Assembly: GCF_029961145.1 (NCBI RefSeq)
Contig: NZ_JASBRG010000007.1
Coordinates: forward strand, 2,770,189-2,834,188
Source: Pinibacter soli
GTDB taxonomy: Bacteria > Bacteroidota > Bacteroidia > Chitinophagales > Chitinophagaceae
Reading direction: 5' to 3'
Length of the DNA stretch: 64,000 nucleotides
Below the pieces are notes generated by a model. It was not told the origin of the DNA and did no database searches. It saw only the letters and a list, made by a program, of their open reading frames with translations. The position numbers and the translations under genes are program-made. Below, piece after piece: positions 17,302 through 26,785 of this stretch. Each line of letters opens with the position of its first letter. The stretch's first letter is position 1.

Positions 17302-19248
17302 TCATCTCGCAGTAATGCTGACCGTATTTTCTGAGAGCACAGCTCCTTGTTTCCATTCGTGTTTGCCTTGTATAGCATTTAAAACAAGCACATCTGTGTA
17401 GCGTGAGGCCTGCAGTTTAGTGGCTGCTTTATAAACAACGTTAGAAGGCGCCCCCATGTCAAAATTCAATTGATCTACTTTCACAGATTTTGCTACGGCC
17501 TGATAAATCTGTCCAGATGCCGCTTTTACATTGGATTCCTGCGAATCCAATTTTAGTGTTCTCGATCCTTTTTCATACACCCAGTTTGGGTTGTTGAGAA
17601 TACCAAAAGACAGTGTCCCTACAGAATTAGTAGAGCAGTCTTTTAATGCCGTAAGTTTTTCACGGATCGTTAATTGTCCATCGGCATCTGATTCACATCT
17701 AATATCTGCTTGAATATATTTCCCATGCTGCACTACCATGTTTACGACGAAGCTGTTTTTTGTTTCTTTTACGTCGACAGATTTTAGTACAACACGCTGC
17801 AGTGTATCATTTACAGATATAGATCCGATGCCGTTTCGCTGATCAGGGGAAATAATATGATCTTTTGCGAGCGGCATTAACTGAATCATTATTTTTTCTC
17901 CCCAGGAAATACTATGGAATGCATTTTTCGTTCTGTTGATAAGAATCTTGCCATCAACAAAATAGTTGATCCCCGTTTTTTGCAAGGCAGGCCGTAATTC
18001 TTTTTGTGCAAACTGTAACTCCAGCCATGCTTGCGCCAACCAATAGCTTAAGTGTCCCTGGGCGGAAGGGAAATAGTTTTCGCCTGGTGCATAAATGGCT
18101 CCGTCTTGATTTCTTTGTTGCATTTTTTCTGCAGCTTCAAGCCCGCTCCTCAGAAAATAAACCGCCTCGGGGTCGTTAAATCTTGCTACGGCTGCTGCGT
18201 GTGCGGGCATCCAGTCGGCATTCCTGAATATTGCCCAATCCTGACCGTTCGGATAGCAGTAGCCGCCATCGGGTAAAAACAATCGCTTTTGATTGTTATA
18301 AATCTGAGGCAGATTGTATAAAAAAGCCTGAAGTGGTTTTCTTCCCGACAATAAATAATAGACGTCATTTTCTGCATTCTGAATCCAGGCACCCATATAA
18401 TCAGGATGAACAATGTCGTGGTTCTCCAAAGTAAAATCGTTGTAAATATTGGCACCGTTAAATTGTTTTGATACAGGTACGTTGTCTACAATGGTGGTTG
18501 CAGTGGAATCGGTTGGACGCTGATAACTGGACATGGCCCATTTTTGCAGCGCTTTTTCCCATCTGGCATATCGTGAATCATTTGGCATTAGCAACAATGC
18601 TGAAGAAATCACCTGGCTGTCCCACGCATTTTCTTCTGATTTGCTATCTAATTTAAGCTGATGTGGAGGATTGTCGGCTGCGATCCTGTCTGCTTCATGT
18701 GCCACAACATTCCTTGCTCCTTTTTGAATATCAGCCGGCAGTTCATCCCATACATACCAGGCGGCATCTCCCATTAGGGAAGCCCAAAGTGCCGATTGCC
18801 AAGCATCTCCCCACGCTTTGCCGTCTTCTGTTTTTAAATCTCCTACTTTATGTGTACGCACCATATACCTGAGCATAGGAATAATTTCTTTCTGCAACAT
18901 TTCTTTTTTTGATATTCCAACAGCGGTTTCATCATATTTTCCAAAACGGTACAGAAAAGACAAACTGGCTGCACAAGCAGCGTTTGGACGAATGAACGCT
19001 TCTGCTGATCCGCTTTTGGTGATTAGCTTCATAGAAGAATCGCCTTTCCAGTTTTGCATTTCGCCACGAAGGTGATGCACTTGCTTTTCAATTAGCAGGT
19101 AGATCCTGTCTCTCTCCTGCTGATACAGTGGATTTTCTTTTAAGTGACAGGGCAATACACCTGCATCGCCACTTAGCTCACTTTGTGCTTTTAGATTATA
19201 GGGCAATATTGTTCCTAAAAAAAGCAGGGTATATAGGAGTGTCTTCAC
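17302..19248 (-). CDS. Secreted protein of unassigned family, possible (alpha/alpha)-toroid polysaccharide enzyme
   Basis: The protein has 648 residues and starts at GTG 19248, with no in-frame ATG nearby; a signal peptide is cleaved after NLKA. The first 400 residues are helix-rich with regularly spaced aromatic and Gly residues (for example WGDAWQSALWASLMGDAAWYVWDEL), then NDFTLENHDIVHPDYMG with Asn, His and Asp residues that could be catalytic. The last 250 residues are beta-rich. This layout resembles polysaccharide lyases of the toroid plus beta-sandwich type (heparinase-like), but I cannot place it in a family. It lies in one transcriptional direction with DUF2264 and GH105. A lyase here would supply the unsaturated products GH105/GH88 need; that is inference. 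Confidence 0.65.
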   Translation of the reverse strand: MKTLLYTLLFLGTILPYNLKAQSELSGDAGVLPCHLKENPLYQQERDRIYLLIEKQVHHLRGEMQNWKGDSSMKLITKSGSAEAFIRPNAACAASLSFLYRFGKYDETAVGISKKEMLQKEIIPMLRYMVRTHKVGDLKTEDGKAWGDAWQSALWASLMGDAAWYVWDELPADIQKGARNVVAHEADRIAADNPPHQLKLDSKSEENAWDSQVISSALLLMPNDSRYARWEKALQKWAMSSYQRPTDSTATTIVDNVPVSKQFNGANIYNDFTLENHDIVHPDYMGAWIQNAENDVYYLLSGRKPLQAFLYNLPQIYNNQKRLFLPDGGYCYPNGQDWAIFRNADWMPAHAAAVARFNDPEAVYFLRSGLEAAEKMQQRNQDGAIYAPGENYFPSAQGHLSYWLAQAWLELQFAQKELRPALQKTGINYFVDGKILINRTKNAFHSISWGEKIMIQLMPLAKDHIISPDQRNGIGSISVNDTLQRVVLKSVDVKETKNSFVVNMVVQHGKYIQADIRCESDADGQLTIREKLTALKDCSTNSVGTLSFGILNNPNWVYEKGSRTLKLDSQESNVKAASGQIYQAVAKSVKVDQLNFDMGAPSNVVYKAATKLQASRYTDVLVLNAIQGKHEWKQGAVLSENTVSITAR

Positions 19249-19357
19249 TTGTATGTTCTTTTATAATGTTGCGTGCGATTAATATTTCATGCAATGGTTC
19301 ACTTTCGAATCAACGATAGCAACTTGCAGTTCCCATAATCGATGAACTGTACGCATG

Positions 19358-20620
19358 CTAATAGTCTACATGATAATCCTTCTTAAAGGATTGACTGTTC
19401 CACGCCTTCTTCGAGGTCCAGTCAGCAGCGGGATCAGTCCAGAACTTATTATCAGCAGGTAAGCCAAGCGGTAAGAATCCTAAAGTAGCCATGTACAAAC
19501 TTCCGGTTGAAGTATAGCTATCAGCAATCATAGGTTGCGAACCGCAGAAGCCCAATACCAGCCAGCCATTGCTGTCAAAGTTATTGCACTGGTCATACAT
19601 GCGGTGCATTACTGCACTCACAGCGCAACGAACCTGTGCAGGCTGAATGTACTCCGGTAATTTTTCCATCAAAGCCACTTGGCCCAGCGCCTGGAACGCC
19701 GCTGTACGATAAGTGCTGGAACGACCAAATGCGGGATAAGTTCCTTCTGGACTGATAATCCGCTCCGAAAATTCTGAATAACGGATCATGCGTTTCAAAG
19801 CAAGGTCGTAGTCTTCTGCTTTAACTCTATTTTTTGCTAACAGCACTTTAAAAAAATCGACAAGCATAGGATGAATAACATAACTATTGTAGTAATCCAT
19901 ACTAAAGGAAGGTCCATCACTATACCATCCATCTCCTACATACCATTCTTTAATTTTATTTTGTGCGTATTGAATACGTACAGGATCAGCCTGCTCACCA
20001 ATAGACATTAAGAAAGCTTCATTAATACCGGCAAATAGTAACCAGTTGTTATAAGCACCAGTCCTGGTACGTAAAGCTTTAAACTCTTCTGCTACTCTTC
20101 TCTTGGTTAGAGAATCCAAAGGCTCCCACAGGGCTTTAGGCGCTCTTAAAAATGCCTGTGCCATGTACGCCGCATCCACGATCGGCTGGCTCTCGGTTCT
20201 AAAATTCAAATAATCAGGGCTTGCCGGATCCACTGCATTAACGATACCTTTCAGTAGTGCTGAACGCAGTTCCTTACGCATCTTTCCTTCCTTTGTATCA
20301 TCATCCGGTAACGCAAGCCAGGGTGCCACTCCAGCCATGGTGCGACCAACGGCTTCCAAATGAGTTACTTTCTTATAAAAATCGGGTTTTGCACCTGGCG
20401 GTACTTCAACAGGCATATTTTTCCTCAATGTATTATTGGCCAGGTTAAATATCACCGGCGAAGCCATTTTATACAACAAATTGCTCCAGTATTCGCGATC
20501 CTGCTGTCCGGTTGTTACGGCCGGCTTAGGTTCCTTATTCTTTTGTGCCGTTACATTAACGTGAAATATTCCACCCCACAAAAACAGGGTACATAAGACT
20601 AGCTTCAATTGTTTGTTCAT
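19358..20620 (-). CDS. DUF2264 domain protein, secreted
   Basis: The protein has 420 residues with a signal peptide cleaved near NVTA. It covers nearly the whole DUF2264 domain: the start REYWSNLLYKMASPV, the segment HLEAVGRTMAGVAPWL near 87, NNWLLFAGINEAFL near 190, and WYVGDGWYSDGP with FSMDYYNSYVIHPM near 230-250. DUF2264 proteins are predicted toroidal polysaccharide-processing enzymes that recur beside GH88/GH105 genes. It starts 17 bases after the GH105 stop codon, so the two are surely one operon. Catalytic residues are not known. Confidence 0.88.
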   Translation of the reverse strand: MNKQLKLVLCTLFLWGGIFHVNVTAQKNKEPKPAVTTGQQDREYWSNLLYKMASPVIFNLANNTLRKNMPVEVPPGAKPDFYKKVTHLEAVGRTMAGVAPWLALPDDDTKEGKMRKELRSALLKGIVNAVDPASPDYLNFRTESQPIVDAAYMAQAFLRAPKALWEPLDSLTKRRVAEEFKALRTRTGAYNNWLLFAGINEAFLMSIGEQADPVRIQYAQNKIKEWYVGDGWYSDGPSFSMDYYNSYVIHPMLVDFFKVLLAKNRVKAEDYDLALKRMIRYSEFSERIISPEGTYPAFGRSSTYRTAAFQALGQVALMEKLPEYIQPAQVRCAVSAVMHRMYDQCNNFDSNGWLVLGFCGSQPMIADSYTSTGSLYMATLGFLPLGLPADNKFWTDPAADWTSKKAWNSQSFKKDYHVDY

Positions 20621-20637
20621 CCTGGTATTGTTTTCAA

Positions 20638-21801
20638 TTAGTGTTTGGCAGTAAGTTGAATCATTTCAGTGCCTGCCATTAAAAAAGCGCCTACTCCGTA
20701 TACTGCGGTCATATCACGAGTAACCTTTCTTGGATCGGCACCAACAGGTTGTACCCAACATAATTTACCATCGGAGTCAACTGCATTTGCCAATGCCTGC
20801 CATCCTTTTTTAACTGCTGGTAAGAACTTCTTTTTATCAAGGTATCCATTGTTTACTCCCCAAGCCAAGGCATAGGTGTAGAGGCCAGTACAACTGGTTT
20901 CAGGATTGGGATAGCTATCAGGATCAAGGAGACTAGCATGCCAGTAACCCTCTTTGCCTTGTAGCGACGCAATTTTTGTTGCCATTTCAACAAACAACTC
21001 TTCATAAAACTTTTTGTTTTTGAAATCAGCAGGTAGTTCCTGGATGATCATCGGCAAACCGGCTAACACCCAGCCATTTCCTCTGCCCCAAAATACCTGT
21101 TGTCCGTTCGCTTCTTTCTTGTTGAAATACTCATCATCCCTGTAAAACAAATGCTCCTTCTTATCGTAGAGGTAATTATAGGTGTAATGGTATTCGCTAT
21201 CGAGGAATTCCATGTATTGCTTTTTACCTGTAATAGTTGCCATTTTGGCCCACACAGGAGGCGCCATAAATAAGGCATCGCACCAGCTCCACCGTTCGGT
21301 GCAAAAACTATGCGGCTCAAAAGTGTGTTTAAGGCTTCGTGTAGAAGGATACATCAATATAAAATCAAAGTAATTCTCCATGGGGCGATACATGGCCTTA
21401 TCGTTGAAGGCGCGATACATTTGCGCATACATCATCCCAACGGCGTAGTCATCTGCGTGATAACGTAAAAACGGATTGACCTCCAGGTTTTGAGCCCAAT
21501 GTAATTTTTTTCCAACGCCTTTCAGCCAGTTAAAAGCTGTACTATCGCTGTTGCATTTTGCGTACTCCACCATACCATTGTATAAAACAGCATCTTCCCA
21601 ATCGGCGGTTGTGTTGCCGGCATTCTTTTGTAACATTTGCCATTCGGCAACTTTCTGCATGATTTTTCTTATCGAGTCTTCCCTTATATATTCGGAAGAC
21701 TGCCCATTCGCAGTTACTATACATGCAAACAAACAAAAAACGGCAGCCATCCTTTTTATGAAACCAGGTGAAGTTAATCTGGGGTTTGATAAACTTGTCA
21801 T
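20638..21801 (-). CDS. Glycoside hydrolase family 105, unsaturated rhamnogalacturonyl/glucuronyl hydrolase
   Basis: The ATG at 21801 gives 387 residues with a long N-terminus, then a hydrophobic signal sequence (AAVFCLFACIVTA). It forms an (alpha/alpha)6 barrel. Family signatures are HADDYAVGMMY near 115, the WCDALFM block near 173-179 (its aspartate corresponds to the YteR general acid), and RGNGWVLAGL near 245 with the conserved R-G-N/Q-G-W. It would remove unsaturated uronic acids from lyase products. It is the first gene of the minus-strand carbohydrate operon and diverges from GH31. Confidence 0.92.
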   Translation of the reverse strand: MTSLSNPRLTSPGFIKRMAAVFCLFACIVTANGQSSEYIREDSIRKIMQKVAEWQMLQKNAGNTTADWEDAVLYNGMVEYAKCNSDSTAFNWLKGVGKKLHWAQNLEVNPFLRYHADDYAVGMMYAQMYRAFNDKAMYRPMENYFDFILMYPSTRSLKHTFEPHSFCTERWSWCDALFMAPPVWAKMATITGKKQYMEFLDSEYHYTYNYLYDKKEHLFYRDDEYFNKKEANGQQVFWGRGNGWVLAGLPMIIQELPADFKNKKFYEELFVEMATKIASLQGKEGYWHASLLDPDSYPNPETSCTGLYTYALAWGVNNGYLDKKKFLPAVKKGWQALANAVDSDGKLCWVQPVGADPRKVTRDMTAVYGVGAFLMAGTEMIQLTAKH

Positions 21802-21895
21802 AGGCAATTTTCTACTCTTTTATTTTGTTGATAGGGCAATTACAACCTTTCGGTTCACGCTTAAAAGTACTTTATAGTGTTAATTAAAGTGCAAA

Positions 21896-21936
21896 CAACC
21901 GTTTGCGTAAATAATTTTAATCAAACGGTTGCGTAA
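21896..21936. promoter_or_regulatory. Operator-like repeats between GH105 and GH31
   Basis: The perfect inverted repeat caaccgtttg (21896-21905) and caaacggttg (21922-21931) has a 16-base spacer. The half-sites also read as near-direct repeats ccgtttgcgtaa and acggttgcgtaa. The 304-base divergent region contains nothing else of note. Sequences of this kind, with a central CG, are typical of LacI-family regulator sites, but no regulator gene is nearby. Confidence 0.5.
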
Positions 21937-22105
21937 CAAATGTGCGCTTTCCTTAACTAAGTTTGGTAAAAATGAGTATACCGTTCATGCGTACAGCGGG
22001 AACAAGGGGACCATTATTTCGTAAAACGTACGTAGTAAAGTATCAATAATGTAAACCAAGCTCTAGTTTGGAGCCTTTTAACCTCAATTAATTAAAACGC
22101 CAATA

Positions 22106-25100
22106 ATGAAAATTGTATTTGGTTTTTCTTTCTTGTTAATCACACTCTCTCTGTCCTGGCACACAGGCTTTACACAGAAAAAGCAGGACGACACAAAAAC
22201 ATTCTGGAAAGAAAATTTTAATTCGGGTGCAAAACCTGAAGGATGGGAATTTCCGGAGGTTGGAAAATGGGACCCCGAATGGATTGTAACCGACCAGCCG
22301 TTTCCGGGATCATATAAATACCAGCAACAGGCACCTCCTATTGCTTCTAAAAGCCGGAAATCGTTCTTAATGTTCCAGGCCGGCTATTTCACAGACGAAG
22401 ATGTAGACAGCTGGGCAAAAAAGAAAAAATATCCCGATGGTTACGTAATCTCTAAAGCCATTAATTGTACAGGGAAAAATTCTGTTATACTAAGGTTCCA
22501 GCAAAAATTTCGCTGGTGGGATTATAAACAAAAAGATTCAGCAGGTTTGTTTGTTGGAATCAGTACAGATAAAAAGCATTGGAAAGATTATGATGTAAGA
22601 AACAATGTTCCTTCTGCAACTGATATGTTCACACCGTTAAGCGAAGAATTGAATATTACAGATATAGCAGCTAATCAGCCTGCAGTTTACATACGTTTTT
22701 ACTGGAAAGGTTTTATGGGCTGGTATTGGATGGTTGATGATGTGGAACTGGCAGAAGCCTATCAAAATGACTTATCGGTATTGCAGCTAACATCTCATAC
22801 CGAAGAAAATAATAAGTTTACCAAGAATGATGTACTGAAAATTAAAATTAAAAACTCAGGAACGGCAACCGTTTCAACGGATTTTGATGTACTGGCCGAT
22901 GTAGATGGTAAAGAGCTAAAAGTAACTGGAGACGCAAAGATCCATCCACTACAGCCCAACGAAGAAAGAGTCGTTAGTTTTCCTGCGATTGATTTGACAA
23001 ATTCTCCTGTTCATAAACTGCATTTCTCTGTAAACCTTAAAGGAGATGAAAACAAGGCCAATGACAACCTATCTGTAAAAATAAATTCCTCCGCATTATC
23101 CATTGGAAATATGACGGGATATAAAGTGTCTGATAATGTTTGTGAAATTATTTCTGGTGTATCCAAATTTAAAGTAGCCTATTATGCTGATGACATTTTC
23201 CGGATATGGTTTAGCCCCGATGGAAATTTTTCTGCTCCGGATGATATTGTAATTAACCTGCCTACGCAAAATTTGCCTTCTATAAAAGCAACAGATAAGG
23301 GAGCCTATGTTTTATTAAATACCAAAACAACGGCACTCAGGATATACAAAAAAGCTATTCGTTTTGCTTTGTATGATGCTTCCAATACAAAGGTCGTTTG
23401 GGAAGAAAGCAAACCGATGGAATTTGGTCCACGCACCACGCAATTTATGTCTCGCAGCAAAAATGAATACTTCTATGGCTGCGGAATGCAGAACGGATAT
23501 TTTTCTCACCGGGATACAGAAATGATGATTGAAAAAGGTGGTGGCTGGGATAACGGAGGAAGACCCAATCCTGTTCCTTTTTACATGAGCTCAAATGGCT
23601 ACGGTGTTTTGAGAAACACCTTTGATGCGGGCATTTACAGCTTTAAACAAAACATGCGATTTACGCACAACGAAAACCGTTTCGACGCCTTTTATTTTAC
23701 AGGCGGATCATTAAAAAATATTTTAGAAGAATATACGCGTATAACCGGCCGGCCGTTTTTAATGCCTCGCTGGGCATTAAGTATGGGCGATGCCAATTGC
23801 TACAACAGAGGCACAAAAGGAGGAACAGGATTTAAGGGAACAACTCCTGATGTAATAACCAAGGTTGCAGATGAATATATCAAACACGATATGCCCCGTG
23901 GTTGGATTTTGCCTAATGATGGTTATGGTTGCGGATACGTACAACTGGATTCTACTATTAACGAACTTCATAAACGCGGCTTCTACACGGGGTTATGGAC
24001 CGAAAACGGCGTAGAAAAAATAGCACGTGAAGTGGGGCAACTAGGCTCAAGATTATGCAAACTGGATGTGGCATGGGTGGGCCCGGGTTACAAATATGCA
24101 TTGGATGGATGCAAGGCTGCTTATAACGGTATTGAGAACAACAGTGATGGCCGTGGTTTTGTGTGGAGCGTGATGGGCTGGGCAGGCACACATCGTTATA
24201 GTGTAGTATGGACCGGAGATCAGTCATCAAGCTGGGAGTACATTCGCTTTCATATACCTACCGTTATCGGCTCAGGACTGTCTGCACAAAACTGTGCTAC
24301 AGGAGATGTTGATGCCATCTTCGGAGGAAGTGATTCAACTTACGTAAGAGATCTGCAATGGAAATGCTTTACGCCTGTACTAATGACCATGAGCGGATGG
24401 GCAAAAAAAGACAAGCAACCATATGTATATGGCGAACCCTATACTTCTATAAACAGAAAGTATTTACAACTGAAATTGCGTCTCACTCCGTATATGTACA
24501 CTTATTGCAATGAAGCCTACGAGAAAGGCACGCCTACAGTAAGAGCAATGGTATTGGAATTTCCAAAAGATTCTATTACCTGGGGCAAGCAAACGCAGTA
24601 CCAATACATGTTAGGCGAATCTTTCCTGGTGGCTCCTGTGTACAAAAAGGAGTGCAAGCGCGACAGCATTTATCTGCCAAAAGGCAAATGGTATGACTAT
24701 TGGGATGGTACGGAGTATACCGGCAACAAATGGATCAACAATTATGATGCGCCTCTTGATAAATTACCGCTGTTCGTAAAAGCAGGCGCCATTATTCCCA
24801 TGTATCCACAAATGAATTATGATGGAGAGCGCCGTGCTGACACATTAACATTGGACATTTTTCCTTCAGGGAAATCGATGTTCAATTTATACGAAGATGA
24901 TGGATTGACAAGAGAACACAGAAATGGTGCATCTGCTAAAACGTTAGTTACTGTTATCGCGGGTAAAGAAACAACTGTTACAGTTAATGCTGCCAAAGGC
25001 GACTACAAAGGCAAATACTTAACGCGCAACTATGTATTGCAAATACACAATATGGCTAAAGTTGCTTCAGTGATGGAAAACACAAAACAGTTGAAACAAT

Positions 25101-25219
25101 GTGCTTCGATGATTGAGTTCAACACAGCCGCATCTGGATTTTATCTGAATGGAAATATACTATTGGTAAAATCAAACAACCTTAGCACAAGTGGGACACA
25201 GCATTTTTTAATTAAATAA
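22106..25219 (+). CDS. Glycoside hydrolase family 31 with N-terminal accessory domain
   Basis: This 1037-residue secreted alpha-glycosidase-type enzyme has a signal peptide cleaved near GFTQ. It then has a MAM-like or jelly-roll accessory region (about 30-220), an Ig-like segment (about 225-330), the GH31 N-terminal sandwich and the catalytic barrel (about 540-830). The nucleophile is Asp654 in KLDVAWVG and the acid/base Asp705 in VVWTGDQSSSWEYIR, both in the GH31 positions. C-terminal sandwiches end with a DUF5110-like block (LFVKAGAIIPM...YEDDG). It is transcribed away from GH105/DUF2264. Specificity could be alpha-glucosidase, xylosidase or galactosidase and cannot be settled by eye. Confidence 0.9.
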   Translation: MKIVFGFSFLLITLSLSWHTGFTQKKQDDTKTFWKENFNSGAKPEGWEFPEVGKWDPEWIVTDQPFPGSYKYQQQAPPIASKSRKSFLMFQAGYFTDEDVDSWAKKKKYPDGYVISKAINCTGKNSVILRFQQKFRWWDYKQKDSAGLFVGISTDKKHWKDYDVRNNVPSATDMFTPLSEELNITDIAANQPAVYIRFYWKGFMGWYWMVDDVELAEAYQNDLSVLQLTSHTEENNKFTKNDVLKIKIKNSGTATVSTDFDVLADVDGKELKVTGDAKIHPLQPNEERVVSFPAIDLTNSPVHKLHFSVNLKGDENKANDNLSVKINSSALSIGNMTGYKVSDNVCEIISGVSKFKVAYYADDIFRIWFSPDGNFSAPDDIVINLPTQNLPSIKATDKGAYVLLNTKTTALRIYKKAIRFALYDASNTKVVWEESKPMEFGPRTTQFMSRSKNEYFYGCGMQNGYFSHRDTEMMIEKGGGWDNGGRPNPVPFYMSSNGYGVLRNTFDAGIYSFKQNMRFTHNENRFDAFYFTGGSLKNILEEYTRITGRPFLMPRWALSMGDANCYNRGTKGGTGFKGTTPDVITKVADEYIKHDMPRGWILPNDGYGCGYVQLDSTINELHKRGFYTGLWTENGVEKIAREVGQLGSRLCKLDVAWVGPGYKYALDGCKAAYNGIENNSDGRGFVWSVMGWAGTHRYSVVWTGDQSSSWEYIRFHIPTVIGSGLSAQNCATGDVDAIFGGSDSTYVRDLQWKCFTPVLMTMSGWAKKDKQPYVYGEPYTSINRKYLQLKLRLTPYMYTYCNEAYEKGTPTVRAMVLEFPKDSITWGKQTQYQYMLGESFLVAPVYKKECKRDSIYLPKGKWYDYWDGTEYTGNKWINNYDAPLDKLPLFVKAGAIIPMYPQMNYDGERRADTLTLDIFPSGKSMFNLYEDDGLTREHRNGASAKTLVTVIAGKETTVTVNAAKGDYKGKYLTRNYVLQIHNMAKVASVMENTKQLKQCASMIEFNTAASGFYLNGNILLVKSNNLSTSGTQHFLIK

Positions 25220-25247
25220 TTATAATTACATGTAGAAGTTAAGATTT

Positions 25248-25463
25248 AATCTGACAGTTGGGGTAACTTTAAGTTACCACACTTTCAATCACCCCAAAAT
25301 GTCAGATTATGAATCAAGAATCTAAGTTAATCAAAACCAAGCTAGGTTTATTGAATTTAGCTGACCACTTGAACAATGTAACGAAGGCATGTAAGCTGAT
25401 GGGTTACAGTCGAGACAGCTTCTACAGGATCAAACAATTGTACGACACAGGCGGCGAAGGACT
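25248..25463 (+). mobile_element. IS481-type insertion sequence remnant (left end and HTH only)
   Basis: The frame from ATG 25309 reads MNQESKLIKTKLGLLNLADH and runs to YSRDSFYRIKQLYDTGGEG. It matches the N-terminal helix-turn-helix of IS481-family transposases and then breaks off near 25463, so the integrase core is missing. Upstream, aatctgaca (25248-25256) pairs with tgtcagatt (25300-25308), with ggtaact/agttacc inside, as at an IS end. The three catalytic acidic residues are gone, so it cannot move by itself. Confidence 0.75.
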
Positions 25464-26647
25464 GGAGTGCCGGCATTGTGGAAAATGCAACCATCAATGA
25501 CTTGTCCAAAGAAGCTATTGAAAAAGCAAGAGCGAATTACGCGGGCAAAAATCAACATTTAGCATCAGAGATCGTACTATGGGATGATGCTACGTTTTTG
25601 AACAAAGCAAAGATCACCATCAAAGGCAAAATCACAAGGACGGCCATATTGCTATTGGGTAAATCAGAATCAGAACATTTTATCAATCCCGCTACCGCTA
25701 AAATATCGTGGATATTGCGGGACAAGGATAATATGGAAAAAGATTACCAGCACTTCACCTGCCCCCTGCTATTGAATACAGAGGAAGTGTATAAGAAGAT
25801 AAGAAATCTGAAATACCGTTACCTGCCCGAGGGCACACTTTTCCCAGAAGAGGTGGATCAGTATGATGCCTACATTATAAGAGAGGCGCTGAACAACTGT
25901 ATTGCTCATCAGGACTATACCTTAAGTGGTAAGATCAATGTGGTGGAGCATGAAGACGGCAAGCTTGTGTTTATCAATTCCGGTAAATTCATTCCATCCA
26001 GTGTAGAAGAAGTTGTTATTTCAGATGCACCGGAACCCACTTACCGAAATCCCTTTTTGGTAGAGGCGATGATCAACCTGAATATGATAGATGCCATTGG
26101 CAGTGGTATAAAACGCATGTTCAATATTCAGCGAAAAAAGTTTTTCCCTTTGCCTGATTATGAGTTTACCGGCAACAAGGTAAAACTTACGATCACTGGT
26201 AAAGTAGTAGACATCAACTATGCAAGGAAGGTCGCAGCCATTCCTGACTTGAGCCTTCTGGACATTATCGCTTTGGATAAAGTTTCAAAATCGAAACCAC
26301 TCGATGATGATGAAATCAGTAAACTTAAAAACAAAGGGCTGATAGAAGGAAGAAAACCTAATTTTCATATATCAGCGACAGTTGCCAAAGCCACCGGCGA
26401 AAAAGAAGACTATATCAAACACCGTGGTATAGACGATGAATATTGTCAGAAAATGATCTTAAATTATCTTAAAAAATTTGGAGAAGGGAGAAGAGAGAAT
26501 TTTGAAAAAATGCTTTTTGATAAACTGCCTGATGTGCTGGATGCGACACAAAAAAGAAATAAGATCAAAAATATTTTGCAAAAAATGAAGCGGGAAAAGT
26601 TGATCAAACCCAACGAGGACAAAGGATGGATTTTAGACGTGACTTAG
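25460..26647 (+). pseudogene. AlbA/RecG-like ATP-binding protein, 5' truncated by the IS remnant
   Basis: The open frame reads back past the GTG at 25478 to KDWSAGIVENATIND right at the IS junction, so the family sequence begins mid-protein. The N-terminal AlbA_2 (Schlafen-like) domain of roughly 150-170 residues is missing. What remains is the GHKL-like ATP-binding C-terminal part (REALNNCIAHQDY near 140 from GTG, INSGKF, NPFLVEAMINLNMIDAIGSGIKRMF) and a winged-helix tail. Proteins of this type often sit in type I restriction-modification operons, as here next to hsdR. A short product from GTG 25478 (389 residues) could still be made. Confidence 0.75.
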
Positions 26648-26683
26648 ACGTGACTTAGACGTGATTTAGACGTGATTTAGACG
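26635..26683. repeat. 11-base tandem repeat over the stop codon of the ATP-binding gene
   Basis: Four units of agacgtgactt/agacgtgattt (26635-26645, 26646-26656, 26657-26667, 26668-26678) are followed by a partial agacg. The stop codon lies in the array. Because 11 is not a multiple of three, gain or loss of a unit would change the C-terminus. Confidence 0.9.
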
Positions 26684-26740
26684 AAAATTAAATCCAATTA
26701 GTTGAATATTAATTGATTAAGCAGCCGTTTTTTGACACAA

Positions 26741-26785
26741 ATAAAGGGACAAAAAGGAACAAAAAGGGACAAAATGGGAACAAAT
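26741..26785. repeat. 10-base tandem repeat at the start of hsdR
   Basis: Four units (ataaagggac, aaaaaggaac, aaaaagggac, aaaatgggaa) run directly into the hsdR start; the ATG at 26774 lies in the last unit. In frame it encodes K-G-Q-K-G-T-K-R-D-K. A change in unit number would shift the upstream frame. Confidence 0.75.

Noticed and set aside
26635-26785. Possible CRISPR-like array
   Set aside because: The units are 10 and 11 bases with no spacers, so these are plain tandem repeats.
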